Assembly: GCF_014191715.1 (NCBI RefSeq)
Contig: NZ_JACHWY010000001.1
Coordinates: 1,488,001-1,552,000, forward strand
DNA: 64,000 bases
DNA from: Litorivivens lipolytica
Lineage (GTDB): Bacteria > Pseudomonadota > Gammaproteobacteria > Pseudomonadales > Spongiibacteraceae
Direction of reading: 5' to 3'
Shown: piece by piece, positions 36,887 through 45,298 of the stretch
How positions within the stretch are numbered: the first letter of the stretch is position 1
Layout of the letters: each line of letters opens with the position of its first letter
The notes under the pieces: model-generated
What the model was told of the DNA's origin: nothing
Seen by the model: the letters and a program-made list of their open reading frames with translations, nothing else
The model's database searches: none
Position numbers and translations under genes: made by a program

Positions 36887-39319
36887 TCAGTAGTTCAGCG
36901 CCAGTGTCAGGCCGTAAGTCTGGGGCATACCGGTAATCCGGTATTTAATGTCGCCGACCCCCTGATGGACGCTGTTCACCACGTACTCATTGAGGATGTT
37001 TTTGCCCCACAGGGTCAGCATCCAGTCGTTGGTGATGCGGCCAAAACGAATGCGGGCATTGGTGACGCCGTAGTCCGGGTGAGCGAATATGGGGTCGCCC
37101 TCGATACTGGAATTGGTCTCATCCACGTAGTGGTAGTCCACGCCAAGGCCCAGCTCATACTGATCCCACACGGGCAGGCTGTAATCCGCCGTCAGGGAGT
37201 AAGACAGCTTGGGCGAGTAGTTGAACTCACGCCCCGCCAGGTTGACCTCTTCCCCCTGATTATTAATCGCCTGAAATTCCCTGATCTCGGTTTCAAGATA
37301 GGCAATGGCGCCGGCCAGATACAGGCCATTCACCGGTGTCAGAGTAAAATCCAACTCGACGCCTTTTACTCTGGACTTGGGCGCATTGCGCAGGGCTGGC
37401 AGCGGACCAAAGACCGCATCATTAAAACGGGACAACAGCTGCTTGTCGCGGTAGCGGTAATAGAAGATGGCGCTGTTGATGTGGGCCTTGCGATCCCAGA
37501 CATCAACCTTGGCACCCAATTCGTAGGCATCCACCTGCTCCTGTTTTACGGCTTCCAGCTGAGCGTGATCAGAGGTCTGGAACAGGGGGAAGGAACCGGA
37601 TTTGAAGCCGCGGGTATAGGACGTGTACAGCAGGGCCTCGTCGGCGGGCGTCCAGTCCAATACAGCGCGGTACGACAGGCTGGTCTCTTCCAAGGTCTCT
37701 TCGTAGGCCCCCACTTCACCGCCTTCGCCTACGCTGAAGCAACCGTTGATATCGACGGTTTCAGGTGTTGTGCCGGCTTCGGCCGCGCGCTGGGTCGCCA
37801 GTGACTGGAATAAAACGTACATACCGCTTGTCGGTTCCTTCGCACCCGAGCAACCAGAGAAATAGCGCTCTTCTTCGGTGTAGCGTGCACCCACAACCAA
37901 TTTAAGCGTCTCCGCAAACTGCCATTCAACGTTGGCATAGGGTGCGCGAGATTCGTAATCCAATTCGGCGACCGAAAAGTAGTACTCGGTGCCGAGCAGG
38001 CTCTGCTCCACCACCGGCGCCGGGAAAACTACACTGGCCGTGCCACTCATGATCAAGTGCAGGTACTCGTCGACCTCGTCGCGCGGCGTGCTGTGGTAGC
38101 CGAGCAGCCAGCGCAGGCTTTCGCTGTCGTTGCTGCCGCTCAGGCGGGCCTCAAAGTCCACCACCTCCATGACAACATCAACGCCCAACTCCGCATGACG
38201 CTGATTGAAGGCTCCGGTCGGGATTTCAGAATCGTCGCTGACAAGCTCGGTATAGGAGCCCAGCAGATCGAGTTGCAGGTTCTCGCTGATATACCAACGG
38301 CTCTGCAAGGAGATTTGCTCAAAGGTTTCATCCAGCTGGAAGTCCATCGGTCGACCATCGGAGCGCACACAGTCCGGGTGGCCGCTGCACCACTCGGCGG
38401 AACGGTTATTTTCTGTATCGCGGCTCACGTAGGGGTAGTCACGCACACTATCGGCAACCAGCGGGGAATTCTCATCCTCGGCGTACGGATTCTGGGGCAC
38501 CAGCGCGATAGGCTGGCCGGCCTGCGCGTCGCTGCGATCGCGCCAGCGCGACCCGACCAGATAGAAACTCAGTGCTGCGCTGGGCTCCCATTCCAGCGCA
38601 AGCCGGAAAGCGCTTCGATCCTGCTGACCATGCTCGCGGGATTTGTCGGTATTGCTGTATTGCCAGCCCTCTTCCCGCTCGATATCCCGCGCCGCCAACC
38701 GGTAGTTAAAGCCGTCAAACAGCGGCCCACTGACAAAACCTTCAATGTCACGAGTTTCAAAGCGGCTGAAGGTGCTCGTCAGGCCCGCGCTCAACTCGGT
38801 GGTCGGCTTGTTGGCAATAAAGTTAATGGCCCCGCCGGTGGTACTGCGACCAAACAGGGTGCCCTGCGGGCCTTTAAGCACTTCGACTTGTTCAACATCG
38901 AAGATAGCGCCTTTAGACATGATGGAATACGGCAGGTTGACCTCGTCCAGATACACCGCCGTGGTCGGTGTGGCGAAATAGCTGCTGTCGGTAAAGCCAA
39001 CACCGCGCAGGGTATACACCGGTGCGCCCTGCCCGCCTTCTGAAACCACCAGCCCCGGCACAATGCCACCGAGCTCACGCGCGTCGGCCACTCCCAGCGT
39101 TTTCAGTTGCTCACCGGAGAGAGCCGTCACCGCAATCGGCACGTCGCGCACATCCTCTTCGCGACGTTGAGCGCGAACGACGACTTCTTCGACTACCAGT
39201 CTGCTGCGAAAACCACCCTGACGATCGGGATCAGCCGCGCTCTGGCCGTAAGCTGCGCCGGCCACCAGTAGGCTAGTGAGCGCCAACGCGCTGCCAAGGG
39301 AATGAGGTCGAAAAGACAA
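36887..39319 (-). CDS. TonB-dependent receptor (2 of 4)
   Basis: 810 residues. Start TTG 39319 is supported by AGGAAG 7 nt upstream and a signal peptide ending AGAAYGQ. The TonB-box region LVVEEVVVRAQRREEDVRDV, plug motifs TLRGVGFTDSSYF and QVEVLKGPQGTLFGRSTTGGAINF, and a full barrel ending YGLTLALNY are present. It belongs to the same broad group as receptor 1 but is clearly divergent from it. Several cysteines in extracellular-loop regions (for example EWCSGHPDCV) could form disulphides. Ligand unknown. Confidence 0.95.
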   Translation of the reverse strand: MSFRPHSLGSALALTSLLVAGAAYGQSAADPDRQGGFRSRLVVEEVVVRAQRREEDVRDVPIAVTALSGEQLKTLGVADARELGGIVPGLVVSEGGQGAPVYTLRGVGFTDSSYFATPTTAVYLDEVNLPYSIMSKGAIFDVEQVEVLKGPQGTLFGRSTTGGAINFIANKPTTELSAGLTSTFSRFETRDIEGFVSGPLFDGFNYRLAARDIEREEGWQYSNTDKSREHGQQDRSAFRLALEWEPSAALSFYLVGSRWRDRSDAQAGQPIALVPQNPYAEDENSPLVADSVRDYPYVSRDTENNRSAEWCSGHPDCVRSDGRPMDFQLDETFEQISLQSRWYISENLQLDLLGSYTELVSDDSEIPTGAFNQRHAELGVDVVMEVVDFEARLSGSNDSESLRWLLGYHSTPRDEVDEYLHLIMSGTASVVFPAPVVEQSLLGTEYYFSVAELDYESRAPYANVEWQFAETLKLVVGARYTEEERYFSGCSGAKEPTSGMYVLFQSLATQRAAEAGTTPETVDINGCFSVGEGGEVGAYEETLEETSLSYRAVLDWTPADEALLYTSYTRGFKSGSFPLFQTSDHAQLEAVKQEQVDAYELGAKVDVWDRKAHINSAIFYYRYRDKQLLSRFNDAVFGPLPALRNAPKSRVKGVELDFTLTPVNGLYLAGAIAYLETEIREFQAINNQGEEVNLAGREFNYSPKLSYSLTADYSLPVWDQYELGLGVDYHYVDETNSSIEGDPIFAHPDYGVTNARIRFGRITNDWMLTLWGKNILNEYVVNSVHQGVGDIKYRITGMPQTYGLTLALNY

Positions 39320-39567
39320 TGCACCGCTTCCTGCTTATTAAAAGTGCGCGCATTGTAGTGAAAGGTGGCACAAATGAACATTTGCGACATAGGCTGCTGC
39401 ACGCTGAACCGCGCCAGTGGTGTAAACAAAAACCAGGGCTTGGCACCGCCAGGCCAGCTAACCCAAAGAAAATAAAGAGGTTTTTCGCAAGGCTGAAGAG
39501 GCACAGGCCGGCAGTACAGCGCAGCGCTATGCCCTTTGGTTATAAATTAGAACAAATCTGTCCAAGC

Positions 39568-41037
39568 CTACTTGCGACGACGGTCTTCCAGGCGACGCAG
39601 AAACTCTTCCATAAAGGAGGTGTAGAGCTGATTGCCGAGGTATTGATCCTCGACCCCGGAATCGATACTGGGGTTGTCGTTAACCTCGATCACCGCCACC
39701 CGGTTGCCCGCCTGCTTCAGATCTACCCCGTAAAAACCATCGCCGATCAGTTTGCAGGCCGCCAGCGCGGCGTCCACAACCGCACGCGGGGCTTCGAAGG
39801 TGGGCATGGCGTCAAAGCCGCCGGATTTCACACTGCTGTCGGCACCGTGTTTATAGATCTGCCAGTGGTTTTTCACCATGTAGTATCGGCAGGCATAGAG
39901 GGGTTTGTTGTTGATCACTCCAATGCGCCAGTCGTATTCGGTGTACATATATTCCTGTACCAGCAGCAGGGCCGAGCTTTTCAGCAGCATGCCGCCCTGC
40001 TCTTCCAGCTCCTGACGGTTGGCGACTTTCACCACACCTCGGGAAAAAGAACCGTCCGGCACTTTCAGCACCAACGGAAATTCCATGTCGGCCAGCTTTT
40101 CCGCCAGCACTGGCGCGTCACTCTTGTGCAGGATGCGGGTCTGAGGCGTGGGAATATTCTGCTTGTTCAGCAGCTCCGCCAGATACACCTTATTGGTACA
40201 GCGCAGGATCGAGGTGGGATCGTCGATAACCACCATGCCTTCGGCCTCCGCCTTTTTGGCAAAGCGATAGGTGTGGTGACCCACTGAGGTGGTCTCGCGG
40301 ATAAACAGCCCATCGTATTCCGGGATGCGCATGTAATCGCGCGGCGTGATCAGCTCAGTCGCAATACCCAGCTCTTCACCGGCCTTGATAAATTTCTTCA
40401 AGGCGACTTTGTCGCTGGGCGGCATATCCTCTTCCGGGTTGGCGAGAATCGCCAGGTCATAACGAAAGCGCTTGCCCGCACGCGGCTTGCGCCACAGCTT
40501 GTTACTGAAGCGTTCAAAGGCGTTGGCAAACGCCTCCTGCTCTTCACTGTCCTTCAAGTCGCGCAGCGAAATGGGGCGAATGCGCTCGATTTCCCAGTGT
40601 TTGTCGAATTCCAGTGACACCTCCATCAAGGGGCAGGGAAAGCGCTCAAACAGGTTCTTGGCCAGCGGCGCAAATTCCGGGCGCAGACATTCGCCAAACC
40701 AGATACGCACTTTCATTTCTTTCTTGTCACCGGCCGGCAATTTTCGCAGCGAAGGGTCGATACCATCGAGCTGGATATCAGACAGCGAGCGGGAGCGAAA
40801 ATCGCTTAAGGTTCGCACCGAAGGAAAGGCGTGATGACCGCGGGCCTCTGCCAGCAGAGCGCAGTACCAGGCACTGCCGAGGTATTTGTAATTACGGCAC
40901 AGATTGACCACCCGCACTCTTTCTGCCGCACGGCTGCCGACCTCACCAAGGTAGTCCTCAAAGGTAATCACATCCTGACTGGGGTAGTAGGGTGACCAGT
41001 CGGAAAGGTCGTCGACAACAACATAAAAACGGGGCAT
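39568..41037 (-). CDS. RimK-like ATP-grasp ligase with N-terminal RLAN domain
   Basis: 489 residues from ATG 41037 (MPRFYVVVDDLSDW); GTG 41043 is an alternative. The first ~150 residues form the RimK-like N-terminal domain. The C-terminal ATP-grasp has PLVLKVPDGSFSRGVVKV for nucleotide binding and VIEVNDNPSIDSG for the metal. Family members ligate an amino acid, often glutamate, to a carboxyl group of a protein or small peptide. The gene is transcribed divergently, across about 140 bp, from three hydrolase genes that look like its functional partners. Confidence 0.92.
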   Translation of the reverse strand: MPRFYVVVDDLSDWSPYYPSQDVITFEDYLGEVGSRAAERVRVVNLCRNYKYLGSAWYCALLAEARGHHAFPSVRTLSDFRSRSLSDIQLDGIDPSLRKLPAGDKKEMKVRIWFGECLRPEFAPLAKNLFERFPCPLMEVSLEFDKHWEIERIRPISLRDLKDSEEQEAFANAFERFSNKLWRKPRAGKRFRYDLAILANPEEDMPPSDKVALKKFIKAGEELGIATELITPRDYMRIPEYDGLFIRETTSVGHHTYRFAKKAEAEGMVVIDDPTSILRCTNKVYLAELLNKQNIPTPQTRILHKSDAPVLAEKLADMEFPLVLKVPDGSFSRGVVKVANRQELEEQGGMLLKSSALLLVQEYMYTEYDWRIGVINNKPLYACRYYMVKNHWQIYKHGADSSVKSGGFDAMPTFEAPRAVVDAALAACKLIGDGFYGVDLKQAGNRVAVIEVNDNPSIDSGVEDQYLGNQLYTSFMEEFLRRLEDRRRK

Positions 41038-41180
41038 GAACACTCACTCGGGAAGCGTTGAAATCGGGCGAATTGTCAGCCCAAAATAGGGAATTCACAA
41101 TAGGCCTGCAATACTTATTTACAGACCCGAAAAGCGGCGTATGATTCAGCTACTTTTCCACCCTGTGCAGGTATCTGGCC
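41038..41180. promoter_or_regulatory. Divergent control region between the ligase and the hydrolase operon
   Basis: A 143-bp gap from which the RimK-like gene reads left and the DUF2817-GNAT/C39-QEGLA operon reads right. It contains AT-rich stretches (41091-41115) but no promoter I can assign firmly. The shared region suggests joint control. Confidence 0.4.
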
Positions 41181-42263
41181 ATGGCCGCTCTTCTGCCCGC
41201 TCTCGATCTCAGCGCCTTTGCCAGCGACTACCGCCAGGCACGCAAAACCTTTCTCAATCGAGCCGAAAACCTGCGCTCACTAGCGGGCTTTGACTGGATT
41301 CAGCATCGCCACCCACAGGCCGGCCCGGACGGCACGGCCCTGCACTCGGATTGGCTGCTGCTGTCGCAGTCCCCAAACCCCGAACAGCTTCTGGTATTGA
41401 TCTCCGGCACCCACGGTGTTGAAGGTTTTGTCGGCTCGGCGGTACAAAGTGATATTCTCGCTGAAGCGGCCTCACTGCTGGAAAACCCCAAGCTCGGCAT
41501 TCTCATGATTCACGCCCTGAACCCCTGGGGCTTTGCGTGGCTGCGCCGCTGCGACCACGAAGGCATCGACCTGAACCGCAACTTTATCGACTTCAAAGCC
41601 GGCCTGCCCAACAACGGTGCCTACGCCAGCATGCATCGCCTGCTCAGTCGCGCAGATGAAGGACTGAACGGCTTCGACAACGCAGCCCTCGACGGTATTA
41701 CCCGCGGCCAATACCAGTACCCGAACGGTTTGTACTTCGGCGGGCACGGTCCGAGCTGGTCTCGAGAATGGCTGGAGTCGCGCAAACAGAGCAGCCTGTT
41801 TCAGAAAGCCCGGCACATTGCGGTAATAGATCTGCATACCGGCCTCGGCCCCTACGGTTACGGTGAGGTTATCAGCGACCACCCGCAAAATACGGCCGGT
41901 TTTGAACTAGCCCGCCAGTGGTATGGCGCCAACGCCATGTCGAGCGCACTGGGCGAATCGGTGTCCGCACCTAAGATTGGTTTGCTGGATTACTTCTGGC
42001 ACCGACTGATGGGCGATCGCGGCAGTTTTGTCACGCTGGAATTCGGCACCTATGCAGCCGATGAAATGCTGCATGTCCTCATTGATGAACAGCGCTACCA
42101 TCGACAATGCCGTGATGGGCACATCAACCGGGATCAGAACCACCCTGCCGTGGCAGCCCTGCGTGATTTCTTTTACCCTCAGGATACGAACTGGCAACAA
42201 TCGGTGCTATTGCGCGCCCGTCAGGTCATTACACTTGCTCTGGAAGGAATGGCAAACTCGTGA
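41181..42263 (+). CDS. DUF2817 / M14-like zinc carboxypeptidase
   Basis: 360 residues, without a signal peptide, so probably cytoplasmic. The carboxypeptidase fold is readable: zinc ligands H78 and E81 (SGTHGVEGF), substrate-binding NRN in DLNRNF (R133), third ligand H219 (VIDLHTGLGPYG), and the general base E287 (VTLEFGTY). This is the M14 catalytic set. It should remove C-terminal amino acids or cleave a peptide amide. It overlaps the next gene by 4 bp (GTGA) and is divergent from the ligase gene. Confidence 0.9.
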   Translation: MAALLPALDLSAFASDYRQARKTFLNRAENLRSLAGFDWIQHRHPQAGPDGTALHSDWLLLSQSPNPEQLLVLISGTHGVEGFVGSAVQSDILAEAASLLENPKLGILMIHALNPWGFAWLRRCDHEGIDLNRNFIDFKAGLPNNGAYASMHRLLSRADEGLNGFDNAALDGITRGQYQYPNGLYFGGHGPSWSREWLESRKQSSLFQKARHIAVIDLHTGLGPYGYGEVISDHPQNTAGFELARQWYGANAMSSALGESVSAPKIGLLDYFWHRLMGDRGSFVTLEFGTYAADEMLHVLIDEQRYHRQCRDGHINRDQNHPAVAALRDFFYPQDTNWQQSVLLRARQVITLALEGMANS

Positions 42264-43369
42264 GTGTCGTTGTTCGCGCAGGTACAAAGTTTGATGTGGA
42301 CAAGCTGCTGCAGCTGGAAAACACCTGCTTCGCGACCGACAAGCTGTCGCGCCGCAGTTTCATGCGCTTTGTCAGCAAGGGTGCCCACAACCTGTTGGTA
42401 GCCGATGAAGCAGGCAACTTATTTGGCTATGCGCTGGTGCTGTTCCGCTCTGGCACCAGTTTGGCGCGCATCTACTCTATTGCGGTCTCACCGGAGGCCC
42501 GGGGCAAAGGCATCGCCAGCAAGCTGCTGGAGCAGGCTGAGGCGATTGCAGCTCGCCGCTACTGCCTGTTTATCCGCCTCGAGGTCGCTACGGGCAATAC
42601 CGCCGCGCTGGAGCTTTACCGCAAGTTCGGTTACCAGCCCTTTGCCCATATCAAGCAGTACTACGAAGACGGTGGCGATGCCGAGCAGCTGGAAAAGCGT
42701 TTGCTGCCTGTGCCACCCACTACCGCACCCGCGCCTTACTACCAGCAGACCACCGAGTTCACCTGCGGTCCGGCGTCTCTTATGATGGCCATGCAGGCCC
42801 TCGACAAAAGCTATGTGCCGGCCACACAGGAAGAGCTGCAGATCTGGCGCGAAGCCACCACCATTTTCATGACCGCCGGCCACGGCGGTTGTTCACCCCA
42901 CGGACTGGCCTTGAGCGCCCATGCGCGCGGCTACCGCCCGGTGCTCTATATCAATACCGACGAGATCCCCTTTCTAGACTCAGTGCGCGGCGAAGACAAG
43001 AAGCGGGTACTTACTCTCGTGCACAAAACGTTTGAAGAGCAGATGCAGGCTGCCGGGCTGGACGTTCGCCAACAAAACCTCAACGCGCAGGAAATTCAGG
43101 CCATACTGTCATTAAAGCGTCCAGTAGTTGCCCTGATCAGCACCTGGATGCTAAACCGGAACAAGGCGCCCCACTGGGTGTTTGTTAGCAATGCCAATGA
43201 GGACTTTGTCTACATCAACGACCCCGATCCACCGGATGCGCCGTGGCAAACGGCAGACTACCGGCGGGCGCCGATTCCGGTAGAAAACTTTGTGCGAATG
43301 GCAGCCTTTGGGCGGCGTAAACTCCGCGCCTTTCTGGTGCTCGACAAACCTGAACAGGAGACCGCGTGA
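42260..43369 (+). CDS. GNAT acetyltransferase fused to a C39-type cysteine peptidase domain
   Basis: 369 residues in two domains. GNAT (1-150) has the acetyl-CoA loop PEARGKGIASKLL and the C-terminal LYRKFGYQP. The papain-like domain (about 155-350) resembles bacteriocin-processing C39 peptidases: Cys169 in TEFTCGPASLMMA, His305 in NKAPHWVFV, Asp321 in YINDPDPP, a complete triad. There is no ABC transporter, so secretion of a bacteriocin is unlikely. Start GTG 42260 overlaps the DUF2817 stop; its end overlaps the next start by 4 bp. Confidence 0.92.
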   Translation: MSVVVRAGTKFDVDKLLQLENTCFATDKLSRRSFMRFVSKGAHNLLVADEAGNLFGYALVLFRSGTSLARIYSIAVSPEARGKGIASKLLEQAEAIAARRYCLFIRLEVATGNTAALELYRKFGYQPFAHIKQYYEDGGDAEQLEKRLLPVPPTTAPAPYYQQTTEFTCGPASLMMAMQALDKSYVPATQEELQIWREATTIFMTAGHGGCSPHGLALSAHARGYRPVLYINTDEIPFLDSVRGEDKKRVLTLVHKTFEEQMQAAGLDVRQQNLNAQEIQAILSLKRPVVALISTWMLNRNKAPHWVFVSNANEDFVYINDPDPPDAPWQTADYRRAPIPVENFVRMAAFGRRKLRAFLVLDKPEQETA

Positions 43370-44655
43370 CCTACCGCGAACAACTGAAAGCCCTGTCCAA
43401 TGAACTGCTGGCTCTGCAGAAACCCATTCTGGTACTCGATGCCATCAAATGGCCCTATCAATACAAAGTCGACTTTCTCGCGCACGGTGGCACGCGCCTG
43501 CCACCGGTTGATGCTGCCTTTTACGAAAAACAGCGCCTAAACTTCGACGCCGCCAGCACCCAAGCAGCGCTGCGGGATCTGCAGCAGCGCATCCGCAACA
43601 GTCTCGGCGCCAGCGATCCACTGGGCCTGATGCTGCAACAGACCGCCGAGCAGTATCAGCTCGTTGTCGATATGCTGCAGCACCGCGGCAAACCGGGCTT
43701 TATGCACAACTCCCAGAAGCTCTACGGCTCTGCCAGCGATCACCTGCGCGGTGACCGCAAAACCCTGCTAGAGCTCAGTGAGCGACTCACCCATATTTTT
43801 TCGCTACCGGCCGCGCTCAAACTGAATACGGCCTACCCAAAAACCATCGATGCTGAAACGGCCGTTGCCCAGCTGCGCTCGCGACTGGAACCCTACTTTC
43901 CAGCGGGCGCGATCAAGGTTGCCCTGTCAGACGGCATTGTGTCCGATGCCTCCGCCGGCGGTGACACCCTCAAGGTGAACAGTCAGGCACACTTTTCAGC
44001 GTTGGATATTCAGGTATTGGAAGTACACGAGGGCTGGGTACATCTGGGTACAACCCTTAACGGAAGAGCACAACCCTGGGCGACTTGGCTAAGTGTGGGA
44101 TCACCCCGCATTACCGCGATACAGGAAGGATTGGCGGTACTCATCGAAACACTGACCTTCAGCTCCTTTCCCAATCGCGCACGACGGATTTCAGATCGCG
44201 TGGTGGCTATTGATATGGCTGAGCGCGGTGCGGATTTTATCGAGGTCTACAGCTACTTTACTGAAAAGGGCCTCAGTGAAGGTGACGCCTATACGATTGC
44301 CCAACGCACTTTCCGCGGCGGCGATGTGACCGGCGGATCCTGCTTTACCAAGGATCTTTCTTATGTGCGTGGTTTTATCGAGACGGTTAACTTTATCAAG
44401 TCTGCCATTCTCTCGGATGCTCCACAGGTTTTACCCTTTTTATTTGCCGGCAAGGTGACGCTCGACGATATTCCGGTACTGTATCAGTACCATCTGGAAG
44501 GCATTATTGAAGCACCGACCTTTCTACCCCCCATGTTTAGAGACCTTAACGGTCTCTATGTGTGGTTTGGTTTTGCCAGTGGTTTGTCGTCGATAGACCT
44601 GAATAGTATTCAGCAACATTTCAAAGATATGTTTACCGCTCTGCGTTCTCACTAA
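43366..44655 (+). CDS. QEGLA-motif (DUF1704, MATCAP-like) metallopeptidase
   Basis: 429 residues. The zinc motif is HEGWVH (H221, E222, H226), followed by the namesake IQEGLAVLIE (E254 the likely third ligand). Bacterial members are annotated as flavohemoglobin expression-modulating. The eukaryotic relatives MATCAP/KIAA0895L are tyrosine carboxypeptidases of tubulin, so a peptidase role is reasonable. Start GTG overlapping the previous stop (GTGA). It is the last gene of the three-hydrolase operon. Confidence 0.92.
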   Translation: MTYREQLKALSNELLALQKPILVLDAIKWPYQYKVDFLAHGGTRLPPVDAAFYEKQRLNFDAASTQAALRDLQQRIRNSLGASDPLGLMLQQTAEQYQLVVDMLQHRGKPGFMHNSQKLYGSASDHLRGDRKTLLELSERLTHIFSLPAALKLNTAYPKTIDAETAVAQLRSRLEPYFPAGAIKVALSDGIVSDASAGGDTLKVNSQAHFSALDIQVLEVHEGWVHLGTTLNGRAQPWATWLSVGSPRITAIQEGLAVLIETLTFSSFPNRARRISDRVVAIDMAERGADFIEVYSYFTEKGLSEGDAYTIAQRTFRGGDVTGGSCFTKDLSYVRGFIETVNFIKSAILSDAPQVLPFLFAGKVTLDDIPVLYQYHLEGIIEAPTFLPPMFRDLNGLYVWFGFASGLSSIDLNSIQQHFKDMFTALRSH

Positions 44656-44728
44656 GGAATTGAAACTTTCCCACCCTGGTTCCCCAACGCAGGCTATACT
44701 CCATTTTTTGCTAGGGGAATTGCCTTCA

Positions 44729-45280
44729 ATGGGGAATAAAAAAGTTGCACTGCTAGGCGCTGCATTGATCACCTTGAGCCACACCGCCAGCGCATTTGAA
44801 ATGCCATCCAAAGAAGCCTATTTCGGCGTTCTGGCTCACAACAAAGGGCCCATTGCCAGCGAGACGGAAGACGGCCCAGACATTAACCTCGCTTACCACC
44901 TCCTTCTAACCGACTGGCAATGGGGCGATACACCCTGGGGGCTTTACGGCCACGGCGGCGCAGTGATTAACCTCTCTAATGGCACAAGTTATGTCTATGC
45001 GGGCCTGAATACACTCGCGCAAATTGGTCAGTCAGATTGGTTCTATACCATCGGTGCCGGCATTGCCGTGCACGATGGCGATCTGGAAAAGGAATCACCC
45101 GATCGCCGCGAACTGGGCAACCGGACTTTATTTCGGCTGGAAACCAGCCTGGGTTATCAGTTCAACCCCGATCTGTCGCTGTCCTTTGTGTTTGACCACA
45201 TTAGCCACGGCAGCATATTGCACGATGACAATAATCGCGGGCTCGATACCTACGGTCTGCGTCTGGGGTGGCTGTTCTAG
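44729..45280 (+). CDS. PagL-like acyloxyacyl hydrolase (lipid A 3-O-deacylase)
   Basis: 183 residues from ATG 44729 with a signal peptide (ALLGAALITLSHTASA); AGGGG lies about 11 nt upstream. The barrel ends FVFDHISHGSILHDDNN, with His157 and Ser159 in the places of the PagL catalytic pair, followed by RGLDTYGLRLGWLF. The acidic third residue would be Asp173 where PagL has Glu. Likely role: removal of an acyl chain from lipid A in the outer membrane. It starts 73 bp after the QEGLA gene, perhaps as a separate unit. Confidence 0.82.
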   Translation: MGNKKVALLGAALITLSHTASAFEMPSKEAYFGVLAHNKGPIASETEDGPDINLAYHLLLTDWQWGDTPWGLYGHGGAVINLSNGTSYVYAGLNTLAQIGQSDWFYTIGAGIAVHDGDLEKESPDRRELGNRTLFRLETSLGYQFNPDLSLSFVFDHISHGSILHDDNNRGLDTYGLRLGWLF

Positions 45281-45298
45281 CCACCTCGCCAATTAACA

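Noticed and set aside
42260-43369. Bacteriocin exporter peptidase, from the C39-like domain
   Set aside because: It is fused to a GNAT, not an ABC transporter, and no double-glycine precursor or exporter gene is nearby.
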